NCBI RefSeq assembly: GCF_007970665.1
Contig: NZ_CP042430.1
Span: 2,480,001 to 2,544,000 of the forward strand
Length of the DNA: 64,000 nt
Direction of reading: 5' to 3'
Origin: Baekduia soli
GTDB taxonomy: Bacteria > Actinomycetota > Thermoleophilia > Solirubrobacterales > Solirubrobacteraceae
Of this stretch, positions 24,750-31,711 are shown piece by piece; the stretch's first letter is position 1, and the number at the start of each line of letters is the position of its first letter. A model generated the notes under the pieces. That model saw only the letters and a program-made list of their open reading frames with translations. It did not search any database and had not been told where the DNA came from. The position numbers and the translations under genes are program-made.

Positions 24750-25273
24750 TCAGCGGAGGTGCGGGCCCGCGATGGGCCGGAAGGCCAGTCCGTCCTGGCG
24801 GATGATCCCGCAGGCCTCCACGGGCACGCCCGGGTCTCCGCCGCTGCAGCCATAGCTTGACGGGACGTGGTACGCGGCGCTGCCGTCACAGGTTCATCCC
24901 GACCCGGCCTCGCTCGCACCGGCGAGGTCATACGTGCCGGTCGAGATGCGGTAGCGGACGGCCCCGGAGTCCGAGGTCCGGCACCCGCCCGGATCGCCAC
25001 CGCGTCGAGCTGGGAGCCGAGCTTCTCGGGGCCGACCGTGTTGACGATCGTGGCCAGCACCTCGGCCGTGGCCGCCACGGCCAGGATGTTCTCGGCCTTG
25101 TTGGCGTCGTTGGTGGACACCTTCGCCTCGGCACTGGCGCTCATGAGACCGAAGAGACCCATGCCCGCCAGCGACGCCGCCGTGCCCTTGATCAGCCCGC
25201 GCCGGCTGGAGGCCGGCAGATGCTGGTTCTGGCGGTCGATCTCGTCGTACAGGTGGTTGGTGGCATCGCTCAT
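24750..25273 (-). pseudogene. Truncated ferritin-like protein joined to an unrelated secreted-protein end
   Basis: From ATG 25273 the first 85 residues are a ferritin-like Tat-exported protein: 'MSDATNHLYDEIDRQNQHLP', 'SSRRGLIKGTAASLAGMGLF' (twin-arginine-like signal), then 'ENILAVAATAEVLATIVNTV' as in ferritin-like_2 proteins. It then stops matching. Downstream, in two other frames, lie protein-like pieces ending at 24750: 'GDPGGCRTSDSGAVRYRIST' and 'CDGSAAYHVPSSYGCSGGDP' to 'IAGPHLR'. These look like the end of a Cys-containing secreted protein. I read a deletion chimera with later indels. It overlaps the flippase-like gene stop by 4 bp (ATGA). Confidence 0.5.
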
Positions 25274-26361
25274 GCGGGTGGATCCCTTCTGGCGGCCGCT
25301 CGGAGCCAGCCGGGCGCCCGCGCTGTGCTGCGGATGACTGCCGCGTGGCCGGCCTGGACCGCGACGGGGGCCGCGACGGGGGTCGCGACGTCGACAGCGC
25401 GGGCGGCCCGCAGCGCCCCCCGTGGTGTGTGTGCGCCGAGCTCGCGTGCCACGATCGTCACCGAGATCGCCAGCATGACGACGAAGAGGGTGGCGCTGAC
25501 CCCGACGGTGAAGACCGTGATGGCACCGGGGTCGACCGGCCGGCCGGTCACCTCGACGAGCCCGTAGGCCAGCAGCACGATCCGCAGCCCGGTGCTGACC
25601 GGCGCGATGGGCACGATGCGCCCTCCGCTCTGGGCGGCCATGACCAGGACGGCCGTTCCCACCGTCGCCGGAAGGCCGAAGGCGTTCAGGAAGCAGGCCA
25701 GCGATCCCAGCCGGATCACGCGGCCGAGCGCCTGCCAGGTCGCAACACCGGTCATGAACAGGCGCGGCCGGCGCAGGATGGTCAGGCCCTGGCGCAGGCG
25801 ATCCAGCAGCACGCGGGACCGGCGCCCGGCCCACCGCAGGACGACGACCGTCAGCAGGACCGCCGCCGCAACCGACGCCGCCGCGAGGACCGGGTGCTCG
25901 ACGACCGTCGAGGCGTCGGGTCCCGGCAGGTCGCCGGGCGCGGCGGGCACGGGAAGGAAGCCCCGAGCGAGCATCCACACGACCAGGACCGCGCCGAGCG
26001 CGGATTCGAACAGCGTTTCGGGCAGCGATGTCGCGGCGAGCGTGCTGTAGCGCGATCCGGGCAGCCGTCGATGCAGGATCGTGTACTTGACGACGTCGCC
26101 TGCGCGGGCCGGAAGCAGGCCGTTGATCCCGGACCCTGCAAGGTAGGCGACGGTGACGTCGCGGTGACGCAGGCCGGCGGCCTGCGCCGGGTACGCGACG
26201 CGGAGGATGTTCCACCAGCCGCGGATGCGGACGACCTGTGCGGCGAGGTGGGCCAGCACCCCGGCGACCAGCCACAGCGGGTCGACGTCGACGGCGTTGC
26301 TGAGCAGCAGGTCGGCGGCGTGGTGGGCGCGATCGATCGCCCCGTCGATGACCTCCCTCAT
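25270..26361 (-). CDS. Flippase-like membrane protein (LPG_synthase_TM / UPF0104)
   Basis: 363 residues with about eight helices. The conserved 'GINGLLPARAGDVVKY' segment near the N-terminus and 'AAQSGGRIVPIAPVSTGLRI' near residue 245 are hallmarks of the MprF-flippase-like UPF0104 family. Relatives translocate or bind lipids in the inner membrane. No synthetase domain is attached, so lipid modification by this protein is not implied. It is followed with ATGA coupling by the ferritin-like relic and preceded by the ClC gene on the same strand. Confidence 0.8.
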   Translation of the reverse strand: MREVIDGAIDRAHHAADLLLSNAVDVDPLWLVAGVLAHLAAQVVRIRGWWNILRVAYPAQAAGLRHRDVTVAYLAGSGINGLLPARAGDVVKYTILHRRLPGSRYSTLAATSLPETLFESALGAVLVVWMLARGFLPVPAAPGDLPGPDASTVVEHPVLAAASVAAAVLLTVVVLRWAGRRSRVLLDRLRQGLTILRRPRLFMTGVATWQALGRVIRLGSLACFLNAFGLPATVGTAVLVMAAQSGGRIVPIAPVSTGLRIVLLAYGLVEVTGRPVDPGAITVFTVGVSATLFVVMLAISVTIVARELGAHTPRGALRAARAVDVATPVAAPVAVQAGHAAVIRSTARAPGWLRAAARRDPPA

Positions 26362-26453
26362 GGACGGCAGGTACCGCCGGGGAGCGCGACCCGGACTCGG
26401 GTGTCATCGGGATGACGCGAACGGTGAACGGTCCGCGTCGGCGCATCACGAGG

Positions 26454-28364
26454 CTAGGGCGCGACCGCTGGCGTGGCGTCGCGCTCGCGGGCCGGGGGCC
26501 GGTCGGCCGGCGTCGGCGTCGGCGTCGGCGCCGACGCCAGGCGCCGGCGCTCTCGGTGGTAGGCGTACAGGATGCTGCGGTGCGTGATCCAGCCGGCGAT
26601 CTCCCGACCGCCCGCGGTCAGCACGGGCAGCCCGGTCGCGTCGGTGGCGCCCAGGGCGTGGACGGCGTCCTCGAGCGTGTCGTCGGCGTGCAGCTCGTGG
26701 ACGCCGCGGGCGAGGGAGCCGGCATCGGCGCCGGGTGGGTCGTCGGCCATCATGTGCTGCTCGAGGTCCCCGGCGGTGATGACGCCGACCAGCCTTCCGA
26801 GCGCATCCAGGACGGGAACGGACTGGTCGGGGCGATCGGTGAGGCGCGCCGGCGCCGCCGAGAGCGGCGCGTCGGCGGCCAGGGTCTCGGGCATGGGCTC
26901 GATCGCGTCCTCGAGCGTGACGGTGCGCATGACGCTCACGACGCGGGGACGGTCGATCTGGATGCCGCGACGACGCAGCTTGAGCGTGTAGATCGTGTCG
27001 GACGACAGGCGCCCGCTGATGCCGGCGGCCAGGACGATCGCGAGCATGAGCGGCAGGATGATGGAGTACTCGCCGGTGAGCTCGAAGATGATGAGCACCG
27101 CGGTGATCGGTGCCCGGGCCGACCCGGCGAACACCGCTCCCATGCCGACCAGGGCGTAGGCGCCGGCGGGTGCGGTCACCCCCGGCAGGAGCTGATGGGC
27201 GACCTGGCCGAAGGCCGAGCCGAGCATGGCGCCCATGAACAGGGAGGGGGCGAAGACGCCGCCGGAGCCGCCGATCGAGATGGTCAGGCTCGTGGCCGCG
27301 ATCTTGGCGACCAGCAGCAGCAGGACGAACGCGATGGCGTAGTGGCCGGAGACGGCCAGCGAGAGGACGGGGTAGCCCACGCCGTACATCTCAGGGACGG
27401 CGAGCAGCAGTAGGCCGAGCAGGATGCCGCCGACGGCGGGGCGGGCCCAGGCGGGACCTCTCCAGAGGCGGTCGGCGAGGTCCTCGGACCCGTAGAGCAC
27501 GCGGATGAACACGATGCCGACGGCACCGCCGAGCAGGCCGAGCGCGGCGTAGAGCACCAGCTCGACCGGTGAGGTCAGGGTGAAGCCCGGCAGGTGCAGG
27601 AAGCTCGCCGAGCCGAACGCCCCGCGGGCGATCGCCGCGGCGGTGACCGAGCTGAGCACGACCACGCCGAAGGAGTCGGTCTCGAAGTCGCGCAGGATGA
27701 CCTCCAGCGCGAAGAAGACCCCGGCGATCGGGGCGTTGAACGTGGCCGAGATCCCGCCGGCTGCGCCACAGGCCACCAGCAGCTTGAGCCGGCGCTCGGG
27801 CACGCGGGCCGCCTGGCCGATCAGCGAGCCGAGCGCGGACCCGATCTGGACGATGGGGCCCTCGCGGCCGACCGAGCCGCCCGAGCCGATGGTCAACGCC
27901 GAGGCCAGCGCCTTGATCACGGGCACCTGTGCGCGCATGCGTCCGCCGTGCTCGGCGACCGCGAGCATGACCTCGGGGACCCCATGGCCACGTGCCTCGG
28001 GGGCGAAGCGCGCGACCAGCGGCCCATACAGGAGCCCACCCATGACCGGTGCCAGGACCACGAACCAGATGCCCAGGCCCGGAACGTGGGGATTGGCCAC
28101 GCGACCGGCCGCGCTGTAGTCGCGGTAGCCCGAGAAGAGCTCGGTCAGCCCTTGGATGAGCTCGCGGAACGCGATCGCGCCCAGTCCGGCGCCGACCCCG
28201 ACCAGCAGGGCGAGCGCGACGAGGCCGCGGGTCCCACTCAGCCCGAGGCGTGCGCGTGCGGTGATCGTCGCCCCCCGTGGACCCCGGGCGCCGCGCGCAG
28301 CGCGCTCGCGCACGATGGCTCCATCCGCCGGAGGGCGTGAGGACGAACGGGACACGCCGAGCAC
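26454..28364 (-). CDS. ClC-family chloride transporter with C-terminal CBS pair
   Basis: 636 residues, about 11-12 membrane helices. Selectivity-filter segments are 'GSGGSVGREGP' at residues 160-170, which keeps the gating glutamate (Glu168) of H+/Cl- exchangers, and 'GSGGVFAPSLFMGA' in the second half. The cytoplasmic end carries two CBS domains ('VMRTVTLEDAIEPMPETLAA', 'VLDALGRLVGVITAGDLEQH', 'HELHADDTLEDAVHALGATD'), probable nucleotide or ionic-strength sensors. GTG 28364 is the start; it lies 5 bases from a 15-bp palindrome. Expected in the cytoplasmic membrane, moving Cl- or another halide. Confidence 0.9.
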   Translation of the reverse strand: MLGVSRSSSRPPADGAIVRERAARGARGPRGATITARARLGLSGTRGLVALALLVGVGAGLGAIAFRELIQGLTELFSGYRDYSAAGRVANPHVPGLGIWFVVLAPVMGGLLYGPLVARFAPEARGHGVPEVMLAVAEHGGRMRAQVPVIKALASALTIGSGGSVGREGPIVQIGSALGSLIGQAARVPERRLKLLVACGAAGGISATFNAPIAGVFFALEVILRDFETDSFGVVVLSSVTAAAIARGAFGSASFLHLPGFTLTSPVELVLYAALGLLGGAVGIVFIRVLYGSEDLADRLWRGPAWARPAVGGILLGLLLLAVPEMYGVGYPVLSLAVSGHYAIAFVLLLLVAKIAATSLTISIGGSGGVFAPSLFMGAMLGSAFGQVAHQLLPGVTAPAGAYALVGMGAVFAGSARAPITAVLIIFELTGEYSIILPLMLAIVLAAGISGRLSSDTIYTLKLRRRGIQIDRPRVVSVMRTVTLEDAIEPMPETLAADAPLSAAPARLTDRPDQSVPVLDALGRLVGVITAGDLEQHMMADDPPGADAGSLARGVHELHADDTLEDAVHALGATDATGLPVLTAGGREIAGWITHRSILYAYHRERRRLASAPTPTPTPADRPPARERDATPAVAP

Positions 28365-28368
28365 GTTA

Positions 28369-28383
28369 GCTTACACCGTAAGC
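28369..28383. promoter_or_regulatory. Palindromic operator 1, GCTTAC-N3-GTAAGC
   Basis: Perfect 6-bp arms around ACC, 4 bases upstream of the ClC gene's GTG. It shares the CTTAC-N3-GTAAG core with the 23-bp palindrome 42 bp away. Two such boxes between divergent genes point to one regulator, in style a TetR-type dimer. Confidence 0.6.
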
Positions 28384-28424
28384 ATCAGGGTTCTCGTGCT
28401 CGCCCGTCCGGCACGTTGCCGAAC

Positions 28425-28447
28425 GAGAACTTACGATGTAAGTTCTC
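28425..28447. promoter_or_regulatory. Palindromic operator 2, 10-bp arms around GAT
   Basis: GAGAACTTAC-GAT-GTAAGTTCTC, a perfect 23-bp palindrome ending 4 bases before the ATG of the 55-residue membrane protein. A possible promoter overlaps it: TTGCCG (28416-28421) and TAAGTT (28439-28444), 17 bases apart, which would put the transcript start at about the ATG (leaderless). Binding would block this promoter directly. Confidence 0.65.
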
Positions 28448-28451
28448 TGGT

Positions 28452-28619
28452 ATGGGACTTGCCGCTGCTGGGGTCTTCGCCTGTGGGCTCTGGATCATCC
28501 TCTGGGGGATCGACTTCGGCCGGACCGGGGATGCGTTCCTCGTCACCGTGCCGCCGATCATGTTCATCGCCGTCATGGTGCACGCGATCAGGGCCAAACG
28601 GGCACGGCAGCGGCCATGA
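28452..28619 (+). CDS. Small two-helix membrane protein (55 residues)
   Basis: Starts 'MGLAAAGVFACGLWIILWGI', then 'FLVTVPPIMFIAVMVHAI' and a basic 'RAKRARQRP' tail. The two helices with short loop 'DFGRTGDA' suggest a membrane hairpin with the C-terminus inside. No Shine-Dalgarno is seen; translation may be leaderless. The upstream 23-bp palindrome ties it to the ClC gene's regulation, so it may be an accessory or stress-induced membrane peptide. No family recognised. Confidence 0.55.
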   Translation: MGLAAAGVFACGLWIILWGIDFGRTGDAFLVTVPPIMFIAVMVHAIRAKRARQRP

Positions 28620-29024
28620 CGCGCGGGGCCGTGAGATCCAGCTGGGGTCCCTGACGGCCGCCGGCCGGCGCGTTGCACCGCGCGCCGGGACGTAGACCCC
28701 GCTCATCTGGGATCACCAGTCGGGAACGGTGGCCGCCGAGCCCTCCTCCGCGGCGGTGTGCGGTGGTTGAGTGGCCGGGCCCTCTCGCGGGATCGACCCA
28801 GGAGCGCCGCATTCGACTGCCACGCCGACGGCTCGCTGACCCGACGGCTGGTTCGTCGGTCATGGGTCGCTTCTCGCGCGCCGCCGTAGCGGGTCGCCGG
28901 CGCCCGAGTTGCCCTATGCCGCGAGGTACGAGACGGGGTACAAACTGAGGCAACCCAGAGCTACCGAGCCGCCCAGAGCTCCCGCTGTGGAGCAACACGC
29001 GGACGGACGGATTTCGCGTCCTTG
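28620..29024. other. Non-coding stretch before the right att copy
   Basis: About 400 bp between the small membrane protein and the right att copy. Open frames here have skewed Arg/Gly/Pro composition, no recognisable motif and no ribosome-binding site. I see no gene, RNA gene or repeat in it. Confidence 0.4.
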
Positions 29025-29074
29025 CGGCTGGGGGCCGGGCGGTCCCAGGTTCAAATCCTGTCTCCCCGACTCAC
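29025..29074 (+). repeat. Right 50-bp attachment repeat (tRNA-Pro 3' copy)
   Basis: 49 of 50 bases match 18959-19008, covering the anticodon-loop GGG, variable region, T arm and acceptor 3' side of tRNA-Pro, plus the next 5 bases 'ctcac'. The 5' half of a tRNA is not present, so this is not a gene. Confidence 0.85.
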
Positions 29075-29273
29075 AGAGGCCCTGATCTCATCCGGGTCTT
29101 CTGCTTTCTAGAACTCTCGAGTCGACCTCACGGGATCCGATTCGGGATCCATTTGCCCGCGCGGACCTCGGCGTTCGCCATCGCCCTACCGCGTATGGAC
29201 GATCTCCAGTTCGACTTCGATGACGCGGCGGGCGCTGAGCGCGGCCCCGGGGCGTCTGGGGTAGTGCTCCCGC

Positions 29274-29555
29274 CGCTACGGTCCCGACGCCATCCGCCGC
29301 CTGGAAGTGCTCGACGCCGCCGAGCGAGCCGGGTCTTAGCCCCGACGAGGCCCGCCTGCCAGTCGAGCACGACGACGCCGGTACCCCTGCCTTTACCGCG
29401 CTGGGCGGGCTGGTCGCTCGCAAGCTGCCGACATCGACGCGCTGATCGCCCCAGGCGCAGGCCATGCGCACCTGGATGCTGACCGCAACGACCGCTCCTG
29501 CGCGGCGCTTGACTCATGCGCGATGTTCGAGCCGAGCAGCACGGCGCGTTGTTGA
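29274..29555 (+). pseudogene. MerR-family regulator remnant
   Basis: Three frames in succession give 'RYGPDAIRRLEVLDAAERAG', then 'GLSPDEARLPVEHDDAGT' and 'ALGGLVARKLP', then 'DIDALIAPGAGHAHLDADRN' and 'CAALDSCAMFEPS'. Together these are the effector half of a MerR regulator, and the last segment resembles the C-terminal metal-site Cys region. The N-terminal HTH is missing and at least two indels are present. It may once have controlled the neighbouring sulfur/metalloid genes. Confidence 0.45.
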
Positions 29556-29656
29556 TCTCGCACGTCAACGCACCAGGCGCGAGCGCGTCGACGGCTGAGC
29601 TCGGCGGTCAGGTCGGCGACGCGTCGGCCACGGCCCGGCGCCCCGGGCGCCCGGCC

Positions 29657-30025
29657 TCAGTAGTTGAACGTCGTGGCGCCGTCGCCGACGAACTCCATCA
29701 GTGGCGTGGCGCCCTTGAGTTCGGCCCCGTCGACGAGGTCGGCTTCGTCGAGCTCGCGCTCGCGGAAGCAGATGGGGCAGACGAAGAACCGGCCGCCCTT
29801 CTCGATGAACTGGCCATGGAGACGGTCGATCGGTGGTTCCTGGCCGGCGCGGATGCGGTCGGCGTAGCCACGCAGGCCGAGTCTCACGCCGTCGACGCTG
29901 AGCCACATGACGACGTCCTTGCCTTGATCGAGGGCGGCGACGGCGGTGAGGTAGGAGACCGCCACGCGGTCGGGGTCCTCCTCGCCATGTGTGCAGCCGA
30001 CGACGACGCGTCCGTTGCTTGCCAT
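29657..30025 (-). CDS. DsrE-family protein
   Basis: 122 residues from ATG 30025 (MASNGRVVVGCTHGEEDPDR). Rossmann-like DsrE fold: 'VVVGCTHGEE', 'VAVSYLTAVAALDQGKDVVM' and the C-terminal 'GRFFVCPICFRERELDEADL' with a CxxC pair, ending in 'GDGATTFNY'. DsrE/TusD-like proteins carry persulfide sulfur or bind thiol-bound ligands. It follows the methyltransferase in the same operon, 22 bp downstream, so it probably acts in the same sulfur or metalloid pathway. Confidence 0.8.
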   Translation of the reverse strand: MASNGRVVVGCTHGEEDPDRVAVSYLTAVAALDQGKDVVMWLSVDGVRLGLRGYADRIRAGQEPPIDRLHGQFIEKGGRFFVCPICFRERELDEADLVDGAELKGATPLMEFVGDGATTFNY

Positions 30026-30047
30026 AGGTACGTCCTCCTGTGGTTGT

Positions 30048-30839
30048 TCAGTGACCTGGCTTGACGGCGCGGATCGTGGAGCCCATCGCCCCGAACTTGG
30101 CCGCCTTGCGACGGGTGTCCTCGAAGACCGAGCGTGCGTAGGTGTCGACGAGGTCGCCCTGGGTGATGTCGGTGTAGGCCCGCTGGACCAGCAGGCGCGC
30201 GTGCTCGCCCTCGAGCAACGCGCCGGCGATTCACCCCGTCCAGAGGTCGATGCGCTTGCGGGCGTCCTCGGAGACTTCGTGGTGGACGATCACGTCGGCC
30301 AGCTGCAGCCGGCCGCCGGGCCGAAGGACGCGGTCGATCTCGTCGAGCACGGCGTCCTTGTCGGGGACCAGGTCGATGACGCCGTTGGAGATCACGACGT
30401 CGACCGATGCGTCGGGTAGCGGCAGTGCCTCGATCAGCGACTCGTGCAGCTCGACGTTGTCGACGTCCATCTCGTTGGCGCTCTGCCGGGCACGCGCGAG
30501 CATCGTCGTGGTCATGTCGACGCCGATGACCTGCCCAGTTGACCCGGTCATCTGGGCCGCGATCAGCAGGTCGGTGCCTGCGCCGCAGCCGAGGTCCAGG
30601 ACGACCTCTCCGGGTTCGATCCGTCCCAGCGCCCAGTGGTTGGCGACCCCGGCGAAGCTCTCCACGGTGGCGTCGGGAACCCGCGACAGCTCCGGTTCGG
30701 GGTACCCGAGCGCTCGCGCCCAGCTTCGCCCGGTGGGGAAGATGTAGTCCTTGGACTGATCAGTGGAGACATCGGTGTAGGTCTTGCGGATCTCGTCGCG
30801 CAGGACGTCGACGTCGACGGGAATGTCGTGTGAGCTCAT
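30048..30839 (-). CDS. ArsM-like SAM methyltransferase with in-frame TGA, candidate selenoprotein
   Basis: From ATG 30839 (good 'ggagagga' upstream) the protein has a class I fold: 'VVLDLGCGAGTDLLIAAQMT' (motif I), 'VIGVDMTTTMLARARQSA', 'VVISNGVIDLVPDKDAVLDE' and 'IDRVLRPGGRLQLADVIVHH'. After 'RKRIDLWTG' comes TGA (30231-30233). The same frame then continues 60 codons, 'IAGALLEGEHARLLVQRAYT' to 'IRAVKPGH', to a second stop at 30048. In relatives I recall the sequence LWTGCIAGALL, so the TGA replaces a Cys that corresponds to an arsenic-binding Cys of ArsM. With readthrough it is 263 residues, the normal length; without it, 202. A hairpin follows the TGA. The usual second ArsM Cys ('SNC') is Gly here. 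Confidence 0.72.
30194..30224 (-). ncRNA. SECIS-like hairpin downstream of the TGA
   Basis: Within the coding sequence, 6 bases after the TGA: outer stem GGCGCG/CGCGCC, a short asymmetric internal loop, inner stem TGCTCG/CGAGCA and apical tetraloop AGGG. The apical loop is 20-23 bases beyond the TGA. Bacterial SECIS elements lie directly after UGA, with the apical loop roughly 16-37 bases away and a G near its start, so this fits. High GC makes hairpins common, so it is suggestive only. Confidence 0.45.
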
Positions 30840-30967
30840 GCGGCGGTCCTCTCCCTGCGGGAGGTGCCAGTCCTCCTGGCCATGGCCTCGCCGGGCAGGC
30901 AGAAGTCGGTCGTCGTCACCGGCCTCCAGGCGGCCACCAGCAAGACGCTGATCCCGAGTGCACGCAT
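30836..30967 (-). CDS. 43-residue peptide with strong RBS, coupled to the methyltransferase
   Basis: ATG 30967 is preceded by 'gaaggaggacgag', a near-ideal Shine-Dalgarno. The peptide begins 'MRALGISVLLVAAWRPVTTT', a signal or membrane-anchor-like stretch, then 'DFCLPGEAMARRTGTSRRER' and stops by ATGA overlap with the methyltransferase start. It sits between the ArsR-rhodanese gene and the methyltransferase. One Cys (residue 23) is present. It may be a leader peptide that couples translation or a small membrane peptide; no family known. Confidence 0.5.
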   Translation of the reverse strand: MRALGISVLLVAAWRPVTTTDFCLPGEAMARRTGTSRRERTAA

Positions 30968-30985
30968 CTCGTCCTCCTTCGTGGG

Positions 30986-31651
30986 TCAGGCGGCTCGCTG
31001 GTTCATTCGCGGCTGGGTCGCGAGCCGCCACTCGGGCCAGCCTTCCTGGAGGCGCCTGGCGTCACGGCCGGCGGCGCGCAGCTGGCGTACCGCCTCGTGG
31101 GCGTAGGCGCAGAACGGGCCGCGGCAGTAGGCGACGACCTCGCGATCGGCGGGAAGCTCGGCCAGCCTGTCGCGCAGCTCGTCGATCGGGATCGAGCGGG
31201 CACCGTCGATGTGGCCGGCCGCGAACTCCTCGGACGGCCGGACGTCGATGACCATCACCTCGCCGCGACGCAGGCGGGCGATCAGCTCGTCGCGGCCGAT
31301 CGCCTCGACGTCCTCGCCGAGGTACTCGCCGGCCGCCCGCTCGACCTCGGCCAGCTGTGCGACAGATGTCTCTCGTAGGGAGAGCCACAACCTCAGGACC
31401 TCGTCGCCGGCCAGGGCGTAGCGCACGCTTGTGCCCTCGCGCGCTCGGGTGACGACACCGGCGGCGTGCAGCGCCTGCAGGTGCTGCGACGTGTTGGCCG
31501 TCGACTGATCGCTGGCCCTCGCCAGCTCATCGACGGACCGCGGCGCCTGGGCGAGGAGATCCAGGAGCTCGAGGCGACGGGGACTGGCGAACGCCTTGCC
31601 CATCAGTGCGATGGCCTCGAACAGCGCGGTCTTCTCGGCTCGGGAGCTCAT
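30986..31651 (-). CDS. ArsR-family HTH fused to a rhodanese domain
   Basis: 221 residues. N-terminal ArsR winged HTH: 'FASPRRLELLDLLAQAPRSV', 'STANTSQHLQALHAAGVVTR'. C-terminal rhodanese: 'VMVIDVRPSEEFAAGHIDGA', 'SIPIDELRDRL' and the active-site loop 'VAYCRGPFCAYAHEAV' with the nucleophilic Cys. The fusion suggests a repressor that senses sulfane sulfur, persulfide or metalloid through the rhodanese Cys. It is the first gene of the leftward operon, and a palindrome lies just upstream of its ATG, shared with the divergent hydrolase gene. Confidence 0.88.
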   Translation of the reverse strand: MSSRAEKTALFEAIALMGKAFASPRRLELLDLLAQAPRSVDELARASDQSTANTSQHLQALHAAGVVTRAREGTSVRYALAGDEVLRLWLSLRETSVAQLAEVERAAGEYLGEDVEAIGRDELIARLRRGEVMVIDVRPSEEFAAGHIDGARSIPIDELRDRLAELPADREVVAYCRGPFCAYAHEAVRQLRAAGRDARRLQEGWPEWRLATQPRMNQRAA

Positions 31652-31661
31652 CCGTTGTTAT

Positions 31662-31677
31662 TCAAGTGATCACTTGA
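31662..31677. promoter_or_regulatory. Operator TCAAGTGATCACTTGA between ArsR-rhodanese and MBL genes
   Basis: Perfect 16-bp palindrome, extended to GTTA(T)-core-TAAC (31657-31681). ArsR-family boxes commonly have TCAA/TTGA arms. It lies 10 bp from the ArsR-rhodanese ATG and 34 bp from the GTG of the MBL-fold gene, so one regulator can control both directions. Confidence 0.7.
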
Positions 31678-31711
31678 TAACTTGTCAAGCCCTTCGACCA
31701 GGAGGTCCGCC

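Larger units (their letters stand above)
18959..29074. mobile_element. Genomic island integrated at tRNA-Pro(GGG), integrase decayed
   Basis: About 10.1 kb bounded by the 50-bp tRNA-derived direct repeats. Inside, next to the tRNA end, are a HigBA toxin-antitoxin pair and a truncated tyrosine recombinase. Further in are cargo genes: cupin, PanE-like reductase, mandelate-racemase-like enzyme, TetR, SPW protein, flippase-like and ClC genes, and several decayed genes. The absence of an intact integrase or conjugation genes suggests a fixed, non-mobile island. Some cargo may have arrived in separate events. Confidence 0.7.

Noticed and set aside
29025-29074. Possible second tRNA-Pro
   Set aside because: Only the 3' half is present; no 5' acceptor strand or D arm precedes it, so it is an att copy.
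29088-29640. Several minus-strand frames around the MerR relic
   Set aside because: Arg/Gly/Ser-rich translations without motif; the plus-strand pieces match a known family better.
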